37,777 nucleotides of DNA from Eubacterium sp. (GTDB lineage: Bacteria > Bacillota > Clostridia > Lachnospirales > Lachnospiraceae). The translations under genes and the position numbers were made by a program. Where the stretch lies: positions 1-37,777 of the forward strand of contig JAFUPY010000051.1 of assembly GCA_017472565.1 (NCBI GenBank), given 5' to 3'. Of the stretch, positions 24,990 through 33,248 are shown piece by piece. The notes under the pieces are model-generated. The model had not been told where the DNA came from and made no database searches. It saw only the letters and a list, made by a program, of their open reading frames with translations. Position 1 is the stretch's first letter. Every line of letters starts with the position of its first letter.

Positions 24990-27008
24990 CTACTGCTGAA
25001 TCTGTGCAGCTTTTACAATATGTCTCTTTACCTGCAGCAAATCTAAAGAAGTAATTTTTCCATCTTTACTTGTATCTGCCGCCGTGGCATACACACCGTT
25101 TAACGAACTGGTCTTCACAATGTGTCTCTTTAACTGCAATAAATCCAGCGACGTTACTTTACCATCACCACTGGTATCCCCGTAAATCACCACAGTATAA
25201 TCTTTGCTTCCCGCACCGTTGGAAACCCGGATAATATTTCCGGTGCCCACAGTTCCGGTATTTTCACTACCGCTTGCCGTGAGAACTTTCATGCTGCCGT
25301 TTTCAGAGGCACTCAAGTTCTTTTTCAGGGTAGATGCCGATACTCCTGGCTGAATACCTGTTACGGTTGTCCCTGCAATCTTATAGGTGCTGCTGGATAA
25401 GGTTGGCAACGTCTGCGTTTGGGCACTGTTTCGAACAATGGTAATCGTATAGGTTCTCTCGGTACCGTTTTCTGCAGTCACCTTAATTGTTGCTGTATTG
25501 TTACCCACATTCAGACTCTTGGTACCTGTTCCGGTTACCTTCGCCGTAGAACTTGCCGGTGTTGCACTGATCGTTACACTGGATACACTATTTGGAACAA
25601 TCAGAGAATAGGTCTGCTCATACATACTAAAGGATGGTGTCAGACTGTATCCACTTACGGATAAGGCAGTCAGCATGTAGTTTGGATTGCTGTTGCCTGT
25701 TGGTTTCTGACAAGGCTGTCCCGGCATGTTTTTAAACACTGGAATCTTAAATACCAGGGCACTCTGTCTGGCAGTTTCATTATAAGCCCTTGCCATAAAA
25801 AGACCCTCACTGTATCCACCGCCAACATTGGTCATATACTGGTGTGTGTATAAGGTTCCTACCAGGTCAAATTTTTTCAGATACATGGTATCCTGTCCCA
25901 CGCTTACAAAGCCTTCTCCGTAATGCTGAGAGCCACCCATAATAGATGCTGCTCTGGTATTCCATGGACGATAATAAGATGTCTCTCCCTTACCAGAACC
26001 GGATGCATACCAAAGACCACGCTCTGTTGCCTCCATGGTAGAGGTCTTATAAGCACCAATATTAAAGAAGTTGTAATAACCCACATACTCTTCGCCATAG
26101 GTACTGTTGGTTCCACTGATGTTACCGCTGTCACCATCCGTTCCTTGTTCCTGCAAAATCATTGCCGCAAGAACATACGGACTCACCTTATTGGTGGCCG
26201 CTGCATTCATAATGTCATCCAGGTATGCTTCTGGCTTGCCATCATATCCTTTGGCAAGGAAGGTTCCTGTCACCATACCTTTTAAGTTATTTCGCACCGC
26301 AGTGGTATCTGCCGTTGATGCATCATAACTTTGTTTTAAAAACTGAAAGATGGTGTTTGTACCCAAAAAATTTCTTGGGTCCATGTAATATTCAATAATC
26401 TCTGTGGAGGCTGCCACCCATCCGCCGGAGTCAAACACCTTCCACTCACCAGTCTCCCAGTTATAGGCACCGTCTGCCGTAGACTTCCAGGAAGTCTCCG
26501 CAGAAGAATGCACCAGGTTGCGTCCCAGCTTACTCTCCTCTGCAATTACGGTATTCCAGTCCAGATTGGTATGCTGTGCTTCAAAGATCCAGTTTGGATA
26601 CTGCTCATGAAGCACTCGAAGGGACTGTTTATAATCCTCTGGGAATCCCTGGGATGTCAGATAGGCTTCAAACGCAGCATCCGAACTTTCAGCGGTAATG
26701 ATCTTAACATAATCAGAATGCACCCAGCCGGATACGCCATCAATTTTCAAGTTGTACCAAAGCTTGCCATTGGAGGCTGTTCCCTCACCAAGATACGTTC
26801 CTGTCTTACCATAATTATATTTTCCAAGGGATGCGTAGCTTGTTCCAGGCCCTTTACGGAAGTTAACGCCATCGCCGGTAATCATACCTGTTTTCACCGT
26901 TTCTGCATGAACCGGAATCTGATAGGTCATCACACTGGCGGTCACCACCACGAAAGCCATCGCTATGCATATGAACGTCTTTCGAATCTTTTTTCCAAAT
27001 AACTTCAC
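24990..27008 (-). CDS. Secreted glucosaminidase-like cell-wall hydrolase with SH3b and dockerin
   Basis: A 672-residue secreted protein from GTG 27008 (AGGAG 7 bases upstream), which puts a clean signal peptide at 1-35 (cleavage PVHA-ET). Domains in order: bacterial SH3 (about 40-104, GVNFRKGPGTSY), a helical region, a glucosaminidase (LytG/Auto-like) domain (about 270-400) with likely catalytic E287 (MILQEQG) and the YNFFNIGAY motif. Then a cadherin-like domain (445-526), a small beta domain (540-608) and a type I-like dockerin with two calcium loops, 611-632 (DTSGDGKVTSLDL) and 645-666 (DTSKDGKITSLDL). It probably cleaves peptidoglycan glycan strands and docks on the downstream cohesin protein. 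A longer in-frame start at 27068 is less likely. Confidence 0.87.
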   Translation of the reverse strand: MKLFGKKIRKTFICIAMAFVVVTASVMTYQIPVHAETVKTGMITGDGVNFRKGPGTSYASLGKYNYGKTGTYLGEGTASNGKLWYNLKIDGVSGWVHSDYVKIITAESSDAAFEAYLTSQGFPEDYKQSLRVLHEQYPNWIFEAQHTNLDWNTVIAEESKLGRNLVHSSAETSWKSTADGAYNWETGEWKVFDSGGWVAASTEIIEYYMDPRNFLGTNTIFQFLKQSYDASTADTTAVRNNLKGMVTGTFLAKGYDGKPEAYLDDIMNAAATNKVSPYVLAAMILQEQGTDGDSGNISGTNSTYGEEYVGYYNFFNIGAYKTSTMEATERGLWYASGSGKGETSYYRPWNTRAASIMGGSQHYGEGFVSVGQDTMYLKKFDLVGTLYTHQYMTNVGGGYSEGLFMARAYNETARQSALVFKIPVFKNMPGQPCQKPTGNSNPNYMLTALSVSGYSLTPSFSMYEQTYSLIVPNSVSSVTISATPASSTAKVTGTGTKSLNVGNNTATIKVTAENGTERTYTITIVRNSAQTQTLPTLSSSTYKIAGTTVTGIQPGVSASTLKKNLSASENGSMKVLTASGSENTGTVGTGNIIRVSNGAGSKDYTVVIYGDTSGDGKVTSLDLLQLKRHIVKTSSLNGVYATAADTSKDGKITSLDLLQVKRHIVKAAQIQQ

Positions 27009-27139
27009 TATGTATCTCCTCTTAAATCTGTGCCAGGTATCTGCATTTCGTGCCAATACTTGTCCCACTTTAAGTTTCTAAACAACACGAAAAGAGCAGT
27101 TTCATTTCTTCGCTGCTCAAGTAAATTTTTCACTTGTTT

Positions 27140-27168
27140 ATAATAACGCATATCCCTTATTGGTTCAA
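27140..27168 (-). promoter_or_regulatory. Sigma-A promoter of the dockerin/cohesin operon
   Basis: TTGAAC (27168-27163), a 17-bp spacer and TATTAT (27145-27140) on the minus strand. The leader to GTG 27008 is about 125 bases and holds a GAGCAG/CTGCTC hairpin (27094-27118) followed by only four T residues; no known riboswitch motif was recognised. Confidence 0.7.
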
Positions 27169-27235
27169 GTAATATGCCTGTTCTAAATTATAAAAGTTCT
27201 ATAAATAGTTTACATAATTATTGTAAATATTGCAA

Positions 27236-27276
27236 TAAAAAAACTGACTTACCATAATTTAACAGTAAGTCAGTTT
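27236..27276 (-). terminator. Intrinsic terminator after metK
   Basis: A perfect 12-bp stem (27241-27252 with 27265-27276) around a 12-base loop, followed by seven T residues on the minus strand, 26 bases past the metK stop. Confidence 0.9.
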
Positions 27277-27302
27277 CTATGTAATCAACTCAATCTAAAA
27301 TC

Positions 27303-28490
27303 TTATAAATATTTTTTAAGATCTTCTACTTTGTTTAATGCTTCCCATGGAAGATCTAAGTCGTTACGTCCGAAGTGGCCGTAAGCTGCTGTAGGTCTGT
27401 AGATTGGTCTTCTTAAGTCTAACATCTTGATGATGCCGGCTGGACGAAGGTCAAAGTTCTCACGAACGATTTCTACTAATTTATCATCAGCAACTTTACC
27501 TGTGCCGAATGTGTCAACCATGATAGATGTTGGCTGAGCTACACCGATCGCGTAGGATAACTGAATCTCACATTTGTCCGCAAGACCAGCTGCTACTAAG
27601 TTCTTAGCAACATAACGAGCTGCATAAGCGCCGGAACGGTCTACTTTTGTGCAGTCTTTACCGGAGAAAGCGCCGCCGCCGTGACGAGCATATCCGCCGT
27701 ATGTATCAACGATGATCTTACGGCCTGTTAAACCTGCATCACCGTGTGGTCCGCCGATTACGAAACGACCTGTTGGGTTGATGAAGAATTTTGTTTCAGC
27801 GTCGATCATTTCCTGTGGAAGTGTTGCATCAAATACATATTTTTTGATGTCTTCATGGATCTGTTCCTGTGTGACATCATCATCATGCTGTGTAGATAAT
27901 ACTACCGCTTCCAGTCTCTTTGGCTTGCCAGCTTCATCATATTCTACGGAAACCTGAGTTTTTCCGTCTGGTCTTAAGTATGGTAATGTACCATCTTTAC
28001 GAACCTTTGTTAACTGCAGTGCCATTTTGTGTGCAAGAGAGATTGGATATGGCATATATTCTTCTGTTTCGTTGGAAGCATAACCGAACATCATACCCTG
28101 ATCGCCAGCACCTACTGCTTCGATTTCTTCATCAGACATTTTGTTTTCTCTTGCTTCTAAAGCTTTGTCTACACCCATAGCGATGTCTGGAGACTGCTGA
28201 TCTAATGCAACCATAACAGCACATGTATGTCCATCAAAGCCTGTTTCTGCTCTGTTGTATCCGATTTCGTTTACTGTTTTACGAACGATAGATGGGATGT
28301 CTAACTGCGCTTTTGTTGTAATTTCACCTGTTACAAGTACGAATCCTGTACAGCTGGCTGCTTCACAAGCAACACGGCTCATTGGGTCCTGTGCTAAGCA
28401 AGCGTCAAGAATCGCGTCAGACACTGCGTCGCACATCTTATCTGGATGGCCTTCTGTTACGGATTCAGAAGTAAATAATAATTTTTCCAT
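27303..28490 (-). CDS. metK: S-adenosylmethionine synthetase
   Basis: A 395-residue enzyme making SAM from ATP and methionine. Signatures: [13 protein letters not shown] near the start, [12 protein letters not shown], the glycine-rich [16 protein letters not shown] loop and [21 protein letters not shown] 28490 follows GGAGG with ordinary spacing; 14 further in-frame codons upstream do not match the family. It is transcribed alone between the murA and metK terminators. Confidence 0.97.
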   Translation of the reverse strand: MEKLLFTSESVTEGHPDKMCDAVSDAILDACLAQDPMSRVACEAASCTGFVLVTGEITTKAQLDIPSIVRKTVNEIGYNRAETGFDGHTCAVMVALDQQSPDIAMGVDKALEARENKMSDEEIEAVGAGDQGMMFGYASNETEEYMPYPISLAHKMALQLTKVRKDGTLPYLRPDGKTQVSVEYDEAGKPKRLEAVVLSTQHDDDVTQEQIHEDIKKYVFDATLPQEMIDAETKFFINPTGRFVIGGPHGDAGLTGRKIIVDTYGGYARHGGGAFSGKDCTKVDRSGAYAARYVAKNLVAAGLADKCEIQLSYAIGVAQPTSIMVDTFGTGKVADDKLVEIVRENFDLRPAGIIKMLDLRRPIYRPTAAYGHFGRNDLDLPWEALNKVEDLKKYL

Positions 28491-28680
28491 GGTATTTCCT
28501 CCATTATAATCTTCTACTAAACCAACTGCCAAAAGTATATAAATAATTCGTTCTCTTGAATATATGCAATTGGTTTCTTATGTTTCTTTTTGTTATACAT
28601 ATTGCTCTTTTTGTAGTCGAAAAACACACAAATCATTTAATACGTTTGCGTCTTTTGTCAAAACCGAGAGGTATCATATC
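28491..28680 (-). promoter_or_regulatory. metK leader with candidate promoter
   Basis: TTGACA lies near 28659-28664 on the minus strand, followed 16 bp later by TAAATG, an imperfect -10. A nearer TATACT about 45 bases before the ATG lacks a good -35. The AT-rich leader shows none of the conserved S-box sequences expected for a SAM-I riboswitch. Confidence 0.35.
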
Positions 28681-28682
28681 AC

Positions 28683-28709
28683 AAAAAAAGGAAGTCCACA
28701 AGGACTTCC
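28683..28709 (-). terminator. Intrinsic terminator after murA
   Basis: A perfect 8-bp stem GGAAGTCC/GGACTTCC (28690-28697 with 28702-28709), a 4-base loop and seven T residues on the minus strand, starting 20 bases past the murA stop. Confidence 0.9.
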
Positions 28710-28728
28710 CGCTTTTTTATATCATTTT

Positions 28729-30021
28729 TTATGAAATCTTTAACTTGAACTTCTGAATTTCCTTTTCAGAGCTTACACGTTCAATCTTTGCGCCAAGTGC
28801 AGCAAGTTTTGCATCCAGATTTTCGTAACCGCGCTCGATATAGTAAATATCATCTACAATGGTGATACCGTCTGCAGCCATACCGGCAATAACCAGTGCA
28901 GCTCCTGCTCGAAGGTCTGGTGCACTGACTCTTGCGCCCACATATCGTTCCACACCACTGATGATAGCAATATTGCCCTCAACCTTAATGGATGCTCCCA
29001 TCTTGGTCAGCTCATCCACATAGCGGAAACGATTTTCAAAAATACTTTCTGTAATCGTACTGATTCCGGAAGCAATTGCTAAGACAATACACATCTGAGG
29101 CTGCATATCTGTTGGAAAACCAGGATATGGCAGTGTTGTTACACTTGTGTGTTTCAGTTGTGCTGGAGCAATAACTCTTACAGAGTCGTCTTCCTCCTCA
29201 ACACGGCAGCCAACTTCTAACAGCTTCGCAGTGGTTGCCTCCAAATGCTTTGGAATGACATTCTTTACTGTAACATCTCCCCCGGTTGCTGCCGCTGCAA
29301 ACATAAAGGTTCCGGCTTCAATCTGGTCTGGGATGATAGAATACTCTGCCTTATGTAACTTTTTAACACCTTCGATACGAATAACGTCTGTACCGGCACC
29401 GCGGATGCTTGCACCCATACAGTTCAGGAAGTTGGCCACGTCTACAACGTGTGGTTCCTTGGCTGCGTTTTCAATCACAGTTCTGCCATCGGCCAACGCT
29501 GCCGCCATCATAATATTGATGGTAGCTCCAACAGAAACCTTATCCAGATAAATATGATTTCCTGCCAGATGCTCTGCCTCTACAGAAAGCAGTCCTCCAC
29601 GGACAACACATTTGGCACCCAGTGCGCGGAAGCCCTTCTGATGCAGATCAATTGGTCTGCTTCCAATGGCACATCCTCCTGGAAGTGCAACTTCTGCTTT
29701 TTTGTATTTTCCAAGTAAAGCTCCTAATAAATAATAGGAAGCTCTGATTTTTCGAATAAACTCATTATCAACACTTGTTGTATTGATGAATGCCCCATTG
29801 ATCTTCACAGAGTGTGGGCCGGTTCTTTCCACCTTGGCACCAATCTCTTCAATGGCCTGTAACAAAACATTGATGTCTCGTACATTTGGCAAATTATCTA
29901 TTGTTACGGTTTCGTCACACATTACGGCTGCTGCCAAAATAGGAAGGGCTGCATTTTTCGCTCCGCCGATTTCCACACTGCCCTTTAATGGGACGCCACC
30001 CTTAATTACATATTGATCCAT
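28729..30021 (-). CDS. murA: UDP-N-acetylglucosamine 1-carboxyvinyltransferase
   Basis: A 430-residue EPSP-synthase-fold enzyme for the first committed step of peptidoglycan synthesis, adding enolpyruvate to UDP-GlcNAc. The catalytic, fosfomycin-target cysteine is C117 (LPGGCAIGSRPIDLH). K22-N23 in the GGAKNA motif and a PTDMQPQ loop are present. The length is normal. Firmicutes often have two paralogues (murA and murZ); one sequence alone cannot separate them. It has its own near-consensus promoter. Confidence 0.95.
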   Translation of the reverse strand: MDQYVIKGGVPLKGSVEIGGAKNAALPILAAAVMCDETVTIDNLPNVRDINVLLQAIEEIGAKVERTGPHSVKINGAFINTTSVDNEFIRKIRASYYLLGALLGKYKKAEVALPGGCAIGSRPIDLHQKGFRALGAKCVVRGGLLSVEAEHLAGNHIYLDKVSVGATINIMMAAALADGRTVIENAAKEPHVVDVANFLNCMGASIRGAGTDVIRIEGVKKLHKAEYSIIPDQIEAGTFMFAAAATGGDVTVKNVIPKHLEATTAKLLEVGCRVEEEDDSVRVIAPAQLKHTSVTTLPYPGFPTDMQPQMCIVLAIASGISTITESIFENRFRYVDELTKMGASIKVEGNIAIISGVERYVGARVSAPDLRAGAALVIAGMAADGITIVDDIYYIERGYENLDAKLAALGAKIERVSSEKEIQKFKLKIS

Positions 30022-30057
30022 CTTGCACCTCTATGCTTTATAATCATACGAGTTCAT

Positions 30058-30087
30058 ATTATAGTGACTATACACTTTCGCTGTCAA
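30058..30087 (-). promoter_or_regulatory. Strong sigma-A promoter of murA
   Basis: TTGACA (30087-30082), an 18-bp spacer and TATAAT (30063-30058) on the minus strand: both hexamers are perfect. A second TATAAT lies upstream near 30154 without a good -35. Confidence 0.85.
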
Positions 30088-30162
30088 TCATTATTCTGTA
30101 CTTTATAAAAACATTAGAAATAATATCCAGCTCGCAAATACTCAACGTATATTATATCATAT

Positions 30163-30186
30163 AAAAACTCCTCTGAAAAGAAGTTT
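30163..30186 (-). terminator. Intrinsic terminator after the shikimate-kinase-like gene
   Basis: An 8-bp stem (30179-30186 with 30165-30172, one wobble) with a 6-base loop and five T residues on the minus strand, about 33 bases past the stop. Confidence 0.65.
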
Positions 30187-30218
30187 CCATGTTATCATAT
30201 GTAAAAAACCATATTCCG

Positions 30219-30719
30219 TTACTGAATATGCAAAGCATCACAGATTGCCTCCACGGTCTGCTCAATATTAAGACCATACTGATCTACGGTCACATCTGCA
30301 TACGCTTCATACAAAGCAACACGTTCGTTGTAAAGGTCTCGCAGAGTTTGACCTTCTTTTAAGACCACGCCTCTATTTTTAATATTGTGAAGCCGACGGT
30401 TCAACGTACGATAAGACTGCTTCAGGTAAACAACCGTGCCGATTTCTTTCAAGTGAGCCATGGCTTCCTTTCCATAAATCACACTGCCGCCAGTGGCAAT
30501 GACAGAATGCTGCACATCCAGCCGGCTGTTCACACGGTTCTCTACTTCGATAAAACCATCCGCGCCCTTCTCAGCAATAATATCTTTCAAAAGCTTCCCT
30601 TCTTCTTTCTGAATGACAAGATCCGCATCTACAAATTCATAACCCAGGATTTTTGCCAGAATAACACCCACCGTGCTTTTTCCTACACCCGGCATTCCGA
30701 TCAACACAATATTATCCAT
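30219..30719 (-). CDS. Shikimate kinase-like P-loop kinase
   Basis: A 166-residue nucleoside-monophosphate-kinase-fold protein. Walker A is GMPGVGKST (8-16), the DAD motif D31/D33 is present, and the late R-x-x-L-Y arginine (ERVALY) is kept. Two shikimate-binding marks differ. The GFRxxE motif reads GFIEVE, with I57 where shikimate kinases have Arg, and the GGG loop is GGS (77-79). It would usually be annotated aroK, but these changes make the substrate uncertain. No other aromatic-pathway gene is adjacent. AGAGGAG lies before ATG 30719. Confidence 0.75.
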   Translation of the reverse strand: MDNIVLIGMPGVGKSTVGVILAKILGYEFVDADLVIQKEEGKLLKDIIAEKGADGFIEVENRVNSRLDVQHSVIATGGSVIYGKEAMAHLKEIGTVVYLKQSYRTLNRRLHNIKNRGVVLKEGQTLRDLYNERVALYEAYADVTVDQYGLNIEQTVEAICDALHIQ

Positions 30720-30813
30720 ACTTTACTCCTCTGTTAAAAATTTCTTTATTTTGTTTATTTTTCTTTTAGATATTTTAAGATGACTTTCATAATTCATCCA
30801 CAACTTGGACATA

Positions 30814-30842
30814 ATTATAGCATATAATCATACTTGTCAGAA
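30814..30842 (-). promoter_or_regulatory. Promoter of the shikimate-kinase-like gene
   Basis: Extended -10 TGCTATAAT (TATAAT at 30819-30814) with TTCTGA (30842-30837) 17 bp upstream on the minus strand. A 6-bp inverted repeat (GTCAGA 30836-30841, TCTGAC 30854-30859) covers the -35. Further upstream TTGACT with TATTAT (16-bp spacer) could be a second promoter. The rest of the 30720-31013 gap holds only these and the GH2 terminator. Confidence 0.6.
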
Positions 30843-30955
30843 GGAAAGAGTCGTCTGACATCCCCCAAACAAGAAATATCTCTTTCATAATACTTATTGA
30901 AGTCACAAAGTCAATAGGTAATTAGATTTAACATTTTCATAACTCAATCTCCCCA

Positions 30956-30983
30956 GAAAAAGCAGCCTTTCGGCTGCTTTTTC
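30956..30983. terminator. Terminator after the GH2 gene
   Basis: A perfect 12-bp stem (30956-30967 with 30972-30983) with a 4-base loop; A- and T-tracts within the stem make it work in either direction. It starts 31 bases past the GH2 stop. Confidence 0.88.
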
Positions 30984-31013
30984 ATTTGCGGGAAATACGT
31001 CCCAAACAATTTC

Positions 31014-33248
31014 TTATTCTGGTTTTTTGATCTGGTTTAACTGTGCATTCAGACCTAACAGCTGTTCTTTTGTCAGGTTTACGCCCATAGTACCGATCAT
31101 ACCAGACAGACGCAGAACGGTAAATCCACCCATCATCTGCATCATAGCGTCATTCATTTCAAATCCGCCCGCTACAGTGTCTCCTTCTTTTGGCATGAAC
31201 TGTGCAAACATACCCATAAATAACTGCTGTCCTTCTGGAACCTTGAAGATATCGCTGAGTTTATCGTTCAGTGAGAAGTAGCCTTCTACTTCTGTGATAT
31301 CGAACCAGTTCAGAATGGCATTCTTTTCTTTCAGGCGGTAAGATTCATCAAATACCTCTACTTTGTTGATCCTGCTTTCGTCTTTCAGCTCGCCAGCCAC
31401 CGCTGCCAGTGTCGTTTCACCCACGTTTGGCACATCAAAGTAGAAGAAGTGGTCTTCTGCTGTTTTCTTGCCAAGGCTTACACCGTTTGCAAACAGTTCT
31501 ACTTCTGGCTGGTTAGAGTAAACGGTTACTTTTGTCACATCTTCTTCACGGTTAATGTAACGTTTGCCGCAAAGATGTACGAATGGTTCATCGGACAACC
31601 ATGCTTTGTAAGCATAGAAGGAATCTTTTTTGTACTTGCGGTCAAATGTCACCAGACCTTTGTGGTTCTGACCATTTTCGCCGCCTTCGCTTCTTGCATC
31701 TGCACCGAAGTCGAACATGTTCCATACATGGGTCGCCCACATATATTTGCGTGTATATAACTGTTTGATCAACTCTTCATGATAGTATGCCTGATATTCT
31801 TCTGTGTAATCACCCTGTACTGGTTTGGATGTATGCCAGTTCAGCGCTTCACAACCATATTCGGAACATCCGATAGGAATGTTTGGGTGGGTTGCATGGA
31901 ACTTGTCGAACCAAGGGCCGTTCATGGAGGTTTCTCCGCCATACCATCCGAAGTAGTGGTTATAGGAAACCACATCTGGAATATGAATATATGGATCATT
32001 AATATCACATGGAGAAACACATGCGATTGTTGTCAATCTTGTCTTGTCCATTTCATGGCACAGATCGTTCAGGATGCGGTGGTTTTCTAACAGATCCTCA
32101 TCACTGCCGCTGATTGTGATTTCGTTACTTAATCCCCAAACAACAATGGATGGGTGGTTGTAATTCTGAACAACCAGTTCTTTCATCTGGGAAATAGTGT
32201 TTTCACGAGCAGTAGGCATATGCTTGGAGATATAAGGAATCTCTGCCCAAAGTACCAGACCGCGTTCGTCACACAAATCATAGAAATACTGATCGTGCTG
32301 ATAGTGTGCCAGACGGATAGTTGTGCATCCAACTTCACAGATCAGATCGATATCTTCTTCATGGTGTTCTGGAAGCAGGGCATTCCCAACACCCCAGCGA
32401 TCCTGATGGCGGGAAACACCGCGAAGTGGATATTCTTCTCCATTGAGGATAAATCCGTTTTTAGGATCGATCGCAAATGTTCTGCATCCAAAGCGTGCAC
32501 TTACATTATCAATCACATTGCCGTCTTCCATCAGGTCTGCTTTTACAGTGTACAGATATGGATCTTTCAGGCCATGCCATTTATGCACATTGGCCATTGC
32601 AAAGTTTACTTTTGCTTCTGCTGTTTCCACAGAATCTACCACATTGCCTTCTGCATCCAGGACAGTATAGCAAACAGTCTGGCCTTCTTTTGCGCCAGTT
32701 AAGAACACTTCTACTTCCACGTCTGCATCTGCACCATTTACTGCAGGTGTTACCTTGATACCAGGTCCTCCGTAGTAGTCCAGATCAAAGTGGGATTCAC
32801 TTACGCAGATTACATTCACATCACGGTATAAGCCGCCATAGAAGGTAAAGTCAGCAACCTGTGGGTATACAGTTTCATTTGCAGAATTGTCCACTGCAAT
32901 TACTAACAGGTTGTCTCTTTCCATTGCTTCTGTCAGATTCACACGCCAGGTAGCGTAACCGCCATCATGGTGCGCAAGGTGTTTGCCATTCAGATACACA
33001 TCTGCGGAAGAGTTGGCACCGTGAAGTTCCAGATAGTAACGATCGGAAGCAGGAAGGTCCATTTTATCAAATGCTTTTGCATAATATGCAGTTCCTCTGT
33101 AGTAGTCATTACCACCGTCCTGTCCATCAATGGCATTCCAGGAATGTGGTAAGTTTACAAAATTCCATTTGTTGTTAATCTCTGCAGGTACTTCACATGC
33201 TTCTTTGGAAAATACCCAACGATAGTTGAAATTGATTACTTGTCTCAA
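31014..33248 (-). CDS. Glycoside hydrolase family 2 (beta-galactosidase/beta-glucuronidase-like)
   Basis: A 744-residue cytoplasmic enzyme with no signal peptide. It begins with the GH2 sugar-binding domain (LPHSWNAIDG, YYRGTAYY), then an immunoglobulin-like domain and the TIM barrel. Acid/base is E376 (GLSNEI) and nucleophile E463 (GCSEYG). An N-x-K motif (N528, K530 in NHKGLVT) occurs in both glucuronidases and some galactosidases, so the substrate stays open. The last ~97 residues (648-744) are Met-rich and unlike the usual GH2 end. The start is TTG 33248 with GAGGAG upstream; it overlaps the transporter's TGA as TTGA, so the two are translationally coupled. Confidence 0.87.
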   Translation of the reverse strand: MRQVINFNYRWVFSKEACEVPAEINNKWNFVNLPHSWNAIDGQDGGNDYYRGTAYYAKAFDKMDLPASDRYYLELHGANSSADVYLNGKHLAHHDGGYATWRVNLTEAMERDNLLVIAVDNSANETVYPQVADFTFYGGLYRDVNVICVSESHFDLDYYGGPGIKVTPAVNGADADVEVEVFLTGAKEGQTVCYTVLDAEGNVVDSVETAEAKVNFAMANVHKWHGLKDPYLYTVKADLMEDGNVIDNVSARFGCRTFAIDPKNGFILNGEEYPLRGVSRHQDRWGVGNALLPEHHEEDIDLICEVGCTTIRLAHYQHDQYFYDLCDERGLVLWAEIPYISKHMPTARENTISQMKELVVQNYNHPSIVVWGLSNEITISGSDEDLLENHRILNDLCHEMDKTRLTTIACVSPCDINDPYIHIPDVVSYNHYFGWYGGETSMNGPWFDKFHATHPNIPIGCSEYGCEALNWHTSKPVQGDYTEEYQAYYHEELIKQLYTRKYMWATHVWNMFDFGADARSEGGENGQNHKGLVTFDRKYKKDSFYAYKAWLSDEPFVHLCGKRYINREEDVTKVTVYSNQPEVELFANGVSLGKKTAEDHFFYFDVPNVGETTLAAVAGELKDESRINKVEVFDESYRLKEKNAILNWFDITEVEGYFSLNDKLSDIFKVPEGQQLFMGMFAQFMPKEGDTVAGGFEMNDAMMQMMGGFTVLRLSGMIGTMGVNLTKEQLLGLNAQLNQIKKPE

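Noticed and set aside
27009-27133. Possible riboswitch before the cell-wall hydrolase, such as one for cyclic di-AMP.
   Set aside because: None of the conserved core sequences is visible and the only hairpin is short; I list only a promoter.
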